From: Haematobia irritans | Taxonomy: Eukaryota > Arthropoda > Insecta > Diptera > Muscidae | Direction of reading: 5' to 3' | DNA: 64,000 nt | Assembly (NCBI RefSeq): GCF_050003625.1 | Contig: NC_134397.1 | Coordinates: 197,119,063 to 197,183,062 of the forward strand | Shown here: positions 54,636-64,000 of the stretch, piece by piece | How the letters are laid out: the number at the start of each line of letters is the position of its first letter | Position numbering within the stretch: position 1 is the stretch's first letter | Notes under the pieces: model-generated | Database searches by the model: none | What the model was told of the DNA's origin: nothing | Seen by the model: the letters and a program-made list of their open reading frames with translations, nothing else | Translations under genes and position numbers: made by a program

Positions 54636-55814
54636 CTTCGATAATTGTAGGAAGCTACATTTTGTCAAGGTATTCCAACTATTCCGTCACATGGAACACG
54701 AACTTAGTACCAGTCTTTAAGATAGAGTTCTTCTTCATTTCCTTCTCATAGCGTCTCAAAAAGTTTTGGGGTAAAAGCCCAATTAGGTAATGGCTCTAAT
54801 ACTCCACTAGTGCTTCTACACTAGAAGTGGTTAGCGGTTCACTAAATAAACTTTATACTGAAACAGAAAACTGGCCTTTTTCTGTGATTGGCCTTTTTGT
54901 TGTGATGTTTTAGTTAAACAGCGTCAAATGGCAGAAGACCTAAGAGTGAGTGTAAGAGTGAAAATTCACTTCCTCCTGCTTCTCTCCAATCCACACCTTC
55001 TGAATTTAGTGATGTGATTAATTAATTATTGTGTTATACTATCATCAGATTGTCACGACAATTCTTAAGGTGTGCGTATGAAATGACCAAGACTTGTCTA
55101 CTTCCTTTCTTCGTAACACATGGTGCAAACTCTCAGCAAATTGTCATTTGATTTCGATGGGTGCTCGCGGGGAGTGTAAAGGGGAGAAAATAGTAAAAAC
55201 AATTAAAAGCCAATAAGTCAAATCGATGTCAAAACAAATCAATAGCGACACAAATAAACACAAATGTCCAATACGTGACATTTAACACTAGAACGACAAC
55301 CGACAAAATAGACACACCAATGGCCACAAAACTGACATGACCATTAAAAATCCGCCATTATGCGCCATACTCTTGGCATCTTGGCAGTAACATACCCTTG
55401 AGGTCCCTCAGTGGGAACATGTGGAAGAAATTGAGATAATAGCCCACATGAGACTATCAAAGAACAACGACAATCAAGGAACTGCATCCATAAATTTATT
55501 TCATTACTAAGCGGGAATGTAAACAACCACAGCCGGATGGATCAACGGATGGACAGAATGACCAGCCCAGACATTTTATGTTGAGATATGAAATCGATTT
55601 GACAGAATCGTTGGACAATTGAAAACAAAATCATAAAATGGCTTAAATATGTTATGGATTAAAAAGCAAAAATGCTCATGCCGGACACAGTTTGAAGAAA
55701 TATTGTTTTCCTCAGTTTTCTAACCAAAGTAGTTGCAAAAGTTTCCTGTGACACAAATAAGAAAAAATTGAGCGCTAAATTCGATTGGGTCCTACAAATA
55801 TAGAAAACTAAGGT
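54636..55814. other. No recognised gene
   Basis: No repeats shared with the rest of the window and no domain-bearing frame; the reverse frame 55344-55526 is unrecognised. It may be unique sequence. Confidence 0.4.
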
Positions 55815-56590
55815 TGCTACATTAGCTTGTATCCAGACCGAGGAACTCTGCGATTAGAATGGGAAGCGTCCAGAATGATTAAGTGGTGAGTCGGGTAGAG
55901 TGGCTGAGTGATGCGTGTCATGTGGCCCCCACTTACAGATCAATATCGGATAGTTAAGAATTGCACTTGTCTTATTTTGGTTGGGTCCAAAACTACCCAT
56001 GAGATGTCTCTTTACTCCGGTGCAATGGGCTGCGATCGGACCCTGAGAACAGGATTAACGTTGTAGCTTCACACCGCTTCAGCCTAATGTGCTTCCTCAT
56101 CTAGTGGTGGAGAGGACTGTAGATTATTCAACTGCGTGTAACATGTCTCGGGTGTCCACATTGGCGAAGCATAGGTTACCATGGACCAGCCAGTTTTCCT
56201 ATCGGTAGTCAACAAGGTTTCTGTGTCAGTATCCCAAGTGCTGCCGGCAAGCGATTTAAGGACCTTGTTTCTACCACAAAGCTTAACACACATTGCAATG
56301 GCTTGGCAAGACGACTACCGAATGTGACCCCGACTTGGTGGCGGATACTCAAATTTGGAATCCATATTGGTGGTTGGCACCTGCAAAATTCTCCACAAGA
56401 CTGGGGAACTGTTGTGCTTCAAGTGCCTTGACTATTCACGAGAAAAAGAGATCATGTCTTTGCCTCGCTTTAGTATTGAAATCTCCCTATCCATTTTCCA
56501 GACATCGGGGATAATGAGAGATTCTAATGATAAATCGGTGAGCCTGGTCAATTACTAAACGCCCAGATGCTTCAAGACTAACATAGAAAA
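55815..56590 (-). pseudogene. Jockey-like pol remnant, minus strand
   Basis: The minus-strand frame 56293-56084 reads LCGRNKVLKSLAGSTWDTDT-ETLLTTDRKTGWSMVTYASP-MWTPETCYTQ, the same region as at 51207-51620. 55815-55935 aligns with the C-terminal end (compare 57500-57620). 56380-56580 aligns with the RT finger region at 61390-61640. The order is rearranged and frames are broken. Confidence 0.65.
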
Positions 56591-57041
56591 TCCGGAAGAG
56601 GCACTGCATAGTTTACCACTGACCGGTCCCAAGTGCTGCTGACAAGTGCCTTGGGGATCTTATTTCTACCACGGGACTATATTTCAACTGCCTGCGTACT
56701 TTTGTATTGAATAGTTCGTGTATTGAATAGTATGATAGTGATTTGTCAGTGGTAAACTATGCAGCGCCAGTGTGGACACCGCAGACTAGTGATACGCAGT
56801 GGAATAACATACAAATCCGGAAAGGCACTGCATAGTTTACCACTGACCGGTCCCAAGTGCTGCTGACAAGTGCCTTGGGGATCTTATTTCTACCACGGGA
56901 CTATATTTCAACTGCCTGCGTACTTTTGTATTGAATAGTTCGTGTATTGAATAGTATGATAGTGATTTGTCAGTGGTAAACTATGCAGCGCCAGTGTGGA
57001 CACCGCAGACTAGTGATACGCAGTGGAACAACATACAAACC
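56590..57041. repeat. Tandem duplication of about 226 bp with internal inverted pair
   Basis: The unit from GGCACTGCATAGTTTACCAC to ACGCAGTGGAAYAACATACAAA occurs twice (about 56590-56815 and 56816-57041), nearly identical. Inside each unit, ACTGCATAGTTTACCACTGA at the left is the inverse of TCAGTGGTAAACTATGCAG at the right. So minus- and plus-strand fragments of the same pol region are joined head to head, and that junction was then duplicated. Confidence 0.8.
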
Positions 57042-57616
57042 TGTCAGAACGCTGCCCTTAGAACTGTGATTGGGTGTCTCCGCAGCACACCCCTGGATCA
57101 CCTTTATGTGGAGACAAAGATCATCCCTGTGCGAAGACACAACTACATGTTGTCAAAGCAGTATCTCCTGGGTTGTTATCGCAGTAATCATCCAAACCAC
57201 CATCTCATGGATGCACAACCACCACCCAGGAACGTAAGGGTTGATATACATAATCTAGAGCGCGAGATCCAGCGCTACAAAAGAGAACCTGTAGATCAAG
57301 CAGAGTACCAGGCAGGTTTGAACAGGATTCATGAGGATACTGTAGCTGAAGCGGTGAGAAGCTACAAGGTTAATCCTGTCCACGGCAGACTAGGGTAGTT
57401 TTAGCCCAGTTAAGATCAGGCAAGTGCAGCAGCCTCAATTCCTATTTATCAGTGATTGATAGCAGCGTAGCTGACGTATGTCCAATTTGCAACCAAGGGC
57501 CACACGACACGCGTCATCTTTTCTCTTGCCCAGCTAAACCAACCCGACTTACCGCCAGGTCACTCTGGACGCACCCCACCTTAGTCGCAGAGTTCCTCGA
57601 TCTGGCCACAAGCTGA
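56967..57616 (+). pseudogene. Jockey-like pol C-terminal part with Cys/His knuckle, one frameshift
   Basis: The frame 56967-57398 reads VVNYAAPVWTPQTSDTQWNN, QNAALRTVIGCLRSTPLDHL and LSKQYLLGCYRSNHPNHHLM, a typical stretch after the RT domain in jockey-clade pol. A frameshift near 57396 is followed by LAQLRSGKCSSLNSYLSVID, the C-P-I-C...H...C knuckle (CPICNQGPHDTRHLFSCP, near 57480-57535) and a natural end at TGA 57614-57616. No RNase H domain occurs before the knuckle, unlike the pol at 11870-13232. It is a 5'-truncated dead copy, the best-preserved pol end in the window. Confidence 0.8.
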
Positions 57617-57639
57617 AGTACCAAAGCGTATAACATAAA

Positions 57640-58757
57640 AATGGATGAAGTCACAATAAACTGTTACAACAACAATAACAACATAGTGATTTGTTGACAG
57701 ATATCCTCAATTTCTAGCTGTGAAATAACTGTTAACTACAAAAATGTTGTTTAGACGATCGCAGATGTCATCTAAAATTGACTCGGATGCAATGATTGTA
57801 AAGGCACCCACATATTATACAATCTCAACGCACTAGGAGATGGTGGAATACAATATAGGCAGAAGTTGAACAGTGCCGCATATATCATCCCACTCTGCAA
57901 AGTATTTTATCTCTAATGGTGATTTCGTTTGGGAAAAAAGTGTTGCATACAAATGGTACAACATTTTATGGTGTTACCACAGTGTTGCCGAAACCCCTTG
58001 CAATGACAACACCGTTTGCGTGTGAAAACGAACAAAAAGGTGCAACATTGATATAAAATCAAAACAAAAGAAATTTGGCGGAAATATTTCGATTTGGAAT
58101 CTCGACTAACACGCAAATTTTTCTTGAACTAAGGGAAATTGTTAAAACTTTTGAATTTATATATTTTTAATGATCTTACGTCTACTTCAGAGTACAAATT
58201 AATTACATCCTCAACATAGTTTTTAGCTCGCCGTTGGTCATTTCGTCCAAGCAACGATGTTGTAACTTCTTCATCGTCGTCAGAAGAACTACACTCCAAT
58301 AGCGCATCTACAATGGTGTTGACCATTGTAGATATAATTACATTTTGCTATTATATTAAAAATATTTAATATCGAATTTTGTTGCCGCGCCACTAAACAA
58401 TTGATATGCTTCTTCTTGGTAAATTAATCAGCTGTGTTGAAAAAATTGTAAAGCAACCACAATACACGCGTCACGCACTTTCTTTTGTATTTGCAACAAC
58501 GGTATTATTTAGGTCGAAGAATAAAAGCGTCTTCAGCATCTGATTGAAAGTGTAACCATCTGCACCATAGACCAGCTACGATGCAAAATGGGTTGCACTT
58601 TTGCTCTTGCGTCAATCGAACGTGCACCTCGTCAATCGAACGTGGACATTTTGGGTAGGCAGGACTGAATTTTCCAATCGAACAAAAATTTTTGATTTAT
58701 GGGGGTAAGGTGTAAAATATGCAACATATTTTTTACCAATCGAAATCACTATAAATT
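57640..58757 (-). pseudogene. Unassigned region with a possible Harbinger-like protein fragment
   Basis: The minus-strand frame 58326-58129 starts MVNTIVDALLECSSSDDDEE and continues KNYVEDVINLYSEVDVRS. An acidic Ser/Asp stretch followed by a (V/I)EDVIxxYS-like helix resembles the start of PIF/Harbinger-type proteins, but the similarity is short and from memory. The next frame (58116-57913) is Cys/His-rich without a clear domain. TCAATCGAACGTG occurs twice at 58612-58640. No ends were identified. Confidence 0.3.
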
Positions 58758-59620
58758 TCACATACGACTGTCACTCAACGTTAGGTTCTTGCCGGTAGAA
58801 ACGTGTTTTGAATGTTCCCGGACATTCTGACATGGCTGACGGCATCGAATATCTTCCATAGATACGAGGACCATCCGGTGATTGGGTTTGGGCAAGTCGA
58901 GTCCTCTATTTATGTATGCTGTAATGACATGTAAAGCTGTTGTTATGCTATAAATTTTACCAATCCGTAGGAATTGATCTCCACTTAGACCATATTGGTC
59001 CATTGTGATTCCTCATAGTTTTTTCTCTTCATCATAATCTGCCTTCCTCTGCCACGATTGATCCCATCATATTTGCGGTTTCAAACGAGTTTTCTAGGTC
59101 TACCATCCTGAAGCTTTGGTGATGGCAAGCATATTCTTCACATTACATTCCCGTACATCACTAATATCCTGAAAGAGAAAGGATTCCAGTATCTTGTTTC
59201 TTTTAAATGATAATGCCGGACACTGGCACAGAAAATTGTAGAAGTCTTCCGATATTATGCTGCTCAGTGAGAGCTCTAAACTCTCTATGACAGCGGCTGA
59301 CTATCTTCGACGTTATGTTCGCATTGCCCATGACCATTATTGCTGCCTGACTGTCGATGAAGAAGCTGATATCGCTTCTGAATATCGGTCTCATTAACAT
59401 TTCTTCCCAATCCTCTACACTTGATATAATCGATTTCAGCTTGCCGCATATGTTATAAATGCTGAGTCGCTATATAGTCTGTCCTTATATCTTGCCGATA
59501 TTTCCAAACGAGTCCAGGTTCTTCAGTCTCATGAGTATCACCTCAACTCCCATCAATACCTCCAGAGCTGCGGTGCACCCGTCACATAAATAAGAGACCT
59601 CCTGTTTATACTGTTGAATA

Positions 59621-60835
59621 ACAGGTTGGTCTGACACATATATGGCGTCGCTAGTATTAAATGCATATTATTTTTATATAGCACCAACCTTCAAATGATT
59701 CGTGTCAAAATTTGACGTCTGTAAGTCAATTAGTTTGTGAGATAGAGGGTCTTTTGTAAAGCAACTTTTGTTATTGTGAAAAAAAATGGAAAAAAAGGAA
59801 TTTCGTGTTTTGATAAAATACTGTTTTCTGAAGGGAAAAAATACGGTGGAAGCAAAAACGTGACTTGGACTCTGCCCCAGGGAAATCAACAATAATTGAT
59901 TGGTATGCAAAATTCAAGCGTGAGCACGGAGGACAGACGCTCGAAAGAGGTGGTTACTGACGAAAACATCAAAAAATCCACAAAATGATTTTGAATGACC
60001 GTAAAATGATGCTGATCGACATAGCAGAGGCCTTATAGATATCAAAGGAACGTGTTGGTCATATCATTCATCAATATTTGGATATGCGGGAGCTCTGTGC
60101 AAAATGGGTGCCGCGCGAGCTCACATTTGACCAAAAACAACAACTTGTTGATGATTCTGAGCGGTGTTTGCAGTTGTTAACTCGTAATACACCCGAGTTT
60201 TTCCGTCGATATGTGACAATGGATGAAACATGGCTCCATCACTACACTCCTGAGTCCAATCGACAGTCGGCTGAGTGGACAGCGACTGGTGAACCGTCTC
60301 CGAAGCGTGGAAAAACTCAAAAGTCCACTGGCAAAGTAATGGCCTCTGTTTTTTGGGATGCTCATGGAATAATTTTTATCGATTATCTTGAGAAGGGAAA
60401 AACCATCAACAGTGACTATTATATGGCGTTATTGGAGCGTTTGAAGATCGAAATCGCGGCAAAACGGCCCCATATGAAGAAGAAAAAAGTGTTGTTCCAC
60501 CAAGACAACGCATCGTGCCACATGGATTGGGCTTCGAATTGCTTCCCCACCCACCGTATTCTCCAGATCTGGCCCCCAGCGACTTTTTCTTGTTCTCAGA
60601 CCTCAAAAGGATTCTCGCAGGGAAACAATTTGGCTGCAATGAAGAGGTGATCGCCAAAACTGAAGCCTATTTGGAGGCAAAACCGAAGGAGTACTACCAA
60701 AATGGTATCAAAAAATTGGAAGGTCGTTATAATCGTTGTATCGCTCTTGAAGGGAACTAAGTTGAATAATAAAAACGAATTTTGACAAAAAATGTGTTTT
60801 TCTTTATTAGACCAGGGACTTATCAGCCAACCTGT
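59621..60835 (+). mobile_element. Himar1-like mariner, second copy, with small deletions
   Basis: TA flanks (59619-59620, 60836-60837). The left end ACAGGTTGG lacks about 15 bp of the terminal repeat found in the first copy; the right end GGACTTATCAGCCAACCTGT is intact. The body has several 10-30-bp deletions relative to 49912-51206, making it 1215 bp. A partly deleted left repeat should abolish mobility. Confidence 0.95.
59785..60760 (+). pseudogene. Himar1-like transposase, degraded by deletions
   Basis: The N-terminal part is out of frame after deletions near 59862 and 59920-59935 and a TAG near 60036. From about 60078 the frame is open for 190 codons: LCAKWVPRELTFDQKQQLVD, the first Asp (TMDETW, 60222-60224) and the second (HQDNASCH, 60504-60506). 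A 28-bp deletion right after it shifts the frame, so the third Asp (60581-60583) is read in another frame with the C-terminal ILAGKQFGCNEEVIAKTEAY. It shares most diagnostic residues with the copy at 50091. Confidence 0.95.
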
Positions 60836-61010
60836 TATCTGTATACGATTCCGATGGTTAGTAATGGTCCACCAGAAGTGATATCCATATGTAACTACTT
60901 ATAACTGCGGTAAACAGTCTGTGAGGGAAGGCTTCATTCTCCAACAAGCTTTTGACATGCATCTAGTGCCGCTTCTTTAGTCTAACAGCCGTATTTTCTA
61001 GCCAGTTTAG

Positions 61011-61346
61011 GGAGCCACCGTGGTGCAATGGTTAGCATGCCCGCCTTGCATACACAAGGTCGTGGGTTCGATTCCTGCTTCGACCGAACACCAAAAACGT
61101 TTTTCAGCGGTGGATTATCCCACCTCAATAATTCTGGTGACATTTCTGAGGATTTCAAAGTTTCTCTAAGTGGTTTCACTGCAATGTGGAACGCCGTTCG
61201 GGCTCGGCTATAAAAAGGAGGTCCCTTGTCATTGAACTTAACATGGAATCGGGCAGCACTCAGTGATAAGAGGGAAGTTCACCAATGTGGTATCACAATG
61301 GACTGAATAGTCTAAGTGAGCCTGATACATCGGGCTGCCACCTAAC
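61011..61346 (+). mobile_element. tRNA-derived SINE with 13-bp target duplication
   Basis: CTAGCCAGTTTAG flanks it (60998-61010, 61347-61359). The A-box side TGGTGCAATGG and B box GGTTCGATTCC are intact, and the body is complete to ATCGGGCTGCCACCTAAC with only one CCTAA unit. This is probably the youngest and best reference copy of the SINE. Confidence 0.9.
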
Positions 61347-61660
61347 CTAGCCAGTTTAGTCTGGAGTCTAAGGATGGCAGGAAATTGGAAATTTCTGCAC
61401 AAGGCTAGAAAGGAGTTCTGCCTCAAGTGTCTTGCCTACTGACGAGAGAAGGTAGATCAGTTGGTACGATTGCTCGAGTCTTTGCCTGGCTTCAATATTG
61501 GCATAATCCTACACATTGTCCATACATCGGATACAACGAGTGATTCCAGGGACAAACTGACGATTCTGGTCGAGAACTCAGCTCCCAATATTACCATATG
61601 TTTCAACATTAGCATAGAAAATCCACCCGGCCTCGGCGCCTGGGTGGTTTTGCGCAAGAA
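61347..61660 (-). pseudogene. Non-LTR reverse transcriptase fragment (fingers region)
   Basis: The minus-strand frame 61657-61457 reads GGFSMLMLKHMVILGAEFST, RIVSLSLESLVVSDVWTMCR and IMPILKPGKDSSN. After a frame change, YQLIYLLSSVGKTLEAELLS follows (near 61440-61380). This is the conserved motif 0-1 region of jockey-type RT (PDG, LKPGK, YRPISLL-like). A large internal deletion joins it to post-RT sequence at 61370. Confidence 0.75.
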
Positions 61661-62559
61661 AAGTAATCAACACCACCAGCGGTTCATGCCATTGCGGTAT
61701 CATTTTTCCTTAAATATTTCGACATCTATAGCAAAACGGCGTCAATATTTCGTAAAACCCTTATTCCCGAAAGGATGAACTTCTGGGGAAATCGAGTTCT
61801 CTGTGATTAGATATGTTTTCCTTTTATATAAAGATGTTATGGTATATATTCTATCTCTAACATAATAGTACATCTAATATGAATTAAATGCTCCGGCATT
61901 GATTACGAATACCCATTCAACTCAAACATTGGACCAAAATATATTTTTTTTTTTTCACAAAATTTGGCAGTAACCTACACTGAATTTATCGTATACAATC
62001 TATACGCTAACAATGTTCATAAGTTGGGACATGAATTTGCAGATACGCAAGATCAAGTACGAGTGCGTTGCATTTTTATTTGATTCGCCCCTCCCTCCCT
62101 CCTATATCCACATTATGGCCATAACAGACCAACCACTCCACTAACCTTCAATGTTGAAATTGTTCGATACATTTTATTGCTCTTGTCTTGCTACCAGATT
62201 GGCAACATAACTTTGTGATTATTATTGGTTTCTAGCGGCGCTTGTCAAGGTGCCCATAAAAATCTGTTTGCAATTTGTACCCGCCTATGTTCATGGGCCT
62301 CAAATACCAAATAGCCCATTAAAACAAATATGCGTTGAAATCGTGTGCTGTGCCCATGTAATTGAAACGCGTGTTGCACAAATCTTGATGCATTTACGGA
62401 AATCTGAGTGTACGCTTTATCTTGATAACGTTTAAATGGGGTTACCAAAAAGGTATTTTTTTGAAAATGTTTTGTGATGGTGGCTTGTATGTAATTTATA
62501 CCCGACAATTGTTTAGGTTTAATATTTATTGACACAATAAAGTTGTAATTGCAAGCTTC
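61661..62559. other. No recognised gene
   Basis: The opposing frames 62245-62562 (minus) and 62250-62435 (plus) show no recognisable domain. No repeats shared with the window were seen. Confidence 0.4.
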
Positions 62560-62919
62560 CAACTTGTGATCCGGAAGTAGTGCACATTTGGATCATCTCC
62601 AATGAATTTTACATGGGCTTGCCATATGAAGGTAGTACTTCGTTTTCGCGTCCTTTGTACCTTGAAAGTTCATTTGAATGAAAAAAATAAAAAAAAAAAA
62701 ATAAAAAAAAATATTTTTTTCACCAACTTCACCTTTTGCTAATATTTTCTACACTTTTTATATTCTAATTATCTAGTTTTTATAATTTGTAAAATTTTTC
62801 GCTCCGACCGGGAAATGAATCTGTGCTTGTTGGCACCATAACAAAACGTTTTAGAACACACAAACGCCATTGAAAAGAAGAATCGAAACGTCAATTCAAA
62901 TGTTTGTGATATGATCGTA
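62560..62919. repeat. Dispersed repeat fragment shared with 6960-7145
   Basis: TTGTGATCCGGAAGTAGTGC, TGAATTTTACATGGGC, TTGTTGGCACCATAACA and TTCAAATGTTTGTGATATGA recur in the same order as at 6990-7143, with a purine/AT-rich insert here (AAAAAATAAAAAAAA at 62677-62725). It is the target in which the DD37E transposon sits. Confidence 0.6.
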
Positions 62920-64000
62920 AAGGGTGATAGGTCAAAATTTGGTCAAGGGAAAACGCGTGTAAATCGGTGAAATCGTTTATTTAAGAAATCAAATTAAATT
63001 TCTTTTTCAAGTTCAATTAGTATAAAATTCAGGAAAAATATTCAGTTAGGCTTTCGCTTTTCCAAATCCGAATTGCCGGGCCTCACGCTTGACACCTGCC
63101 ATCACATTTTGTACAGCCACCTTGTCCACCTTCTTCGCCGCATAAAGCCAATTTGCCTTGAACTGTTGCTCGTCCTTAGCAGTGTTTTTGGTCTTCTTTA
63201 GGTACCGCTTGACAGTAGCCCAGTATTTCTCAATTGGGCGGAGCTCTGGCGTGTTGGGAGGGTTCTTGTCCTTGGGAAGCACCTGCACGTTGTTGGCGGC
63301 ATACCACTCCATGGCCTTTTTACCGTAATGGCAAGATGCCAAATCCGGCCAAAACAGTACGGAACAACCGTGTTTCTTCAGGAAAGGCAGCAGACATTTA
63401 TTTAAACACTCTTTCACGTAAATTTCTTGGTTGACAGTCCCGGAAGCTATGAAAATGCTGCTATGAAAATGCTGTCACAGGTACAGATGGCTTGCCAAAC
63501 CAGATATTTCTTTGCGAACTTTGACAGTTTTATGTGCTTGAAAATATCTGCTACCTTTCCCCTTCCTTTTGCCGTATAAAACTCCTGTCCCGGAAGCTGC
63601 TTGTAGTAGGTTTCGTCGTCCATTACCACGCAGTCAAACTTCGTCAGCATCGTCGTGTACAGCCTCCGGGATCGCGCTTTGGCCGTCGTATTTTGTTTAT
63701 CATCGCGATTTGGAGTCACTACCTTCTTGTAAGTCGATAGTCCGGCTCGTTTTTTGGCTCGATGCACGGTTGTAGACGATACACCCAGCTTATTTGCGGC
63801 ATCTCGGAGAGAGAGGTTAGGGTTTCGCTTGAAACTACCGGCAACTCTCTTTGTCGTCTCAGCGGCTTCCGGTTTTCGATTTCCCCCCGATCCAGACTTC
63901 CTGGCTGTCGACAAACGATTTGGCAACTTTTAGCGATTTTGCCAGCTTTGTGTGCGAGTAGCTCGGATTTTCGCGATGCGCGAGCAAAATTTTGATACGC
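62920..64000 (-). mobile_element. Tc1-like transposon of DD37E type, 5' end beyond the window
   Basis: TA at 62918-62919 precedes the terminal sequence AGGGTGATAGGTCAAAATTT, which I take as the 3' inverted repeat. The transposase frames below belong to it. The other end lies past position 64000, so a target duplication cannot be checked. Confidence 0.75.
63046..64000 (-). pseudogene. DD37E Tc1-like transposase broken by a 14-bp tandem duplication
   Basis: On the minus strand the first helix-turn-helix (RENPSYSHTKLAKSLKVAKS, near 63975-63910) is in a different frame from the next part (63926-63447). That part has the second HTH (RDAANKLGVSSTTVHRAKKR), the first Asp (VVMDDETYYKQLPGQEFY) and KYLVWQAIC. 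It ends prematurely because GCTATGAAAATGCT is present twice in tandem near 63450-63480, shifting the frame. The downstream frame 63417-63046 carries the second Asp (VLFWPDLASCHYGKKAMEWY) and the Glu (PNTPELRPIEKYW), 37 residues apart. Otherwise the sequence is well kept, so inactivation looks recent. Confidence 0.85.

Larger units (their letters stand above)
58983..61000 (-). pseudogene. Non-LTR pol (RNase H type) remnant split by a Himar1-like mariner
   Basis: On the minus strand 60997-60836 carries a post-RT segment that decodes poorly (TYGYHFWWTITNHRNRIQ). After the mariner (59621-60835) come the linker (AALEVLMGV near 59560), RNase H strand FFIDSQAAIMVMGNANITSK near 59370 and then, after a deletion of about 240 bp, the C-terminal text and 3' region. 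The 3' region shares CACTTAGACCATATTGGTCC with 11800. It is the sister copy of 11870-13232 and shows the pol without the TA MITE. Confidence 0.65.

Noticed and set aside
63234..63775. Plus-strand frames over the right end of the window
   Set aside because: They are shadows of the minus-strand DD37E transposase.

Overview
The window is repeat-dominated DNA from a higher fly, most likely a calyptrate such as a muscid. The reasons are two Himar1-like (irritans subfamily) mariner copies, jockey-type non-LTR pol fragments, and several interspersed families whose termini I recall from muscid and blowfly genomes (recall, not searched). I found no intact host protein-coding gene, no rRNA and no functional tRNA. 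Every recognisable protein fragment is a broken transposase or retrotransposon pol, so the window looks like a transposon graveyard with a few young insertions.

The commonest component is a group of elements I call families A, B, D and E. Each starts with a hairpin built on TATACCC...GGGTATA. Inside are tandem monomers; in A and B these are about 152 bp. Each ends with an inverted copy of the TACCCxCCACCA motif, a GC-rich hairpin (TCGGCCnGGCCGA type) and a terminal ACTTGTT. These asymmetrical inverted repeats plus a 3' stem-loop, with apparent T|T insertion and no target duplication, fit Helentron-associated elements (HINE/DINE-1 type). That class is inferred. Strands given for these families follow that model: 5' is the TATACCC end and 3' is the ACTTGTT end.

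Layout: 1-5662 is a nest of E, D and A elements with a hAT-like MITE, a SINE and an AT-rich MITE. 5663-12229 holds a full A element, two small MITEs and a broken SINE. 11617-15640 holds a non-LTR pol with RNase H, a TA-flanked MITE flanked by chimeric direct repeats, a mauritiana-like mariner stub and a SINE with target duplication. 16911-23216 holds a hAT-like element full of a 30-bp minisatellite and nested B elements. 24847-28529 holds A and B elements hit by a DD41D mariner. 29732-34813 holds a hAT-like MITE, a Tc1-like remnant and an A element split by a 1.8-kb TA-flanked element. 36692-41479 holds A and D elements; the D element is split by a foldback transposon with long inverted arms, a higher-order satellite core and a 9-bp target duplication. 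42564-47863 is an A element split by a hAT-type foldback element with GGAGCGG arms and an 8-bp duplication. 49001-61660 is a field of jockey-like pol fragments carrying two dead Himar1-like mariners and a Tigger-like element containing a nested A element. 62920-64000 is the end of a DD37E Tc1-like transposon that continues beyond the window.

There is no operon-like or pathway logic here. The informative signals are insertion order, target duplications, and shared sequence between element classes.
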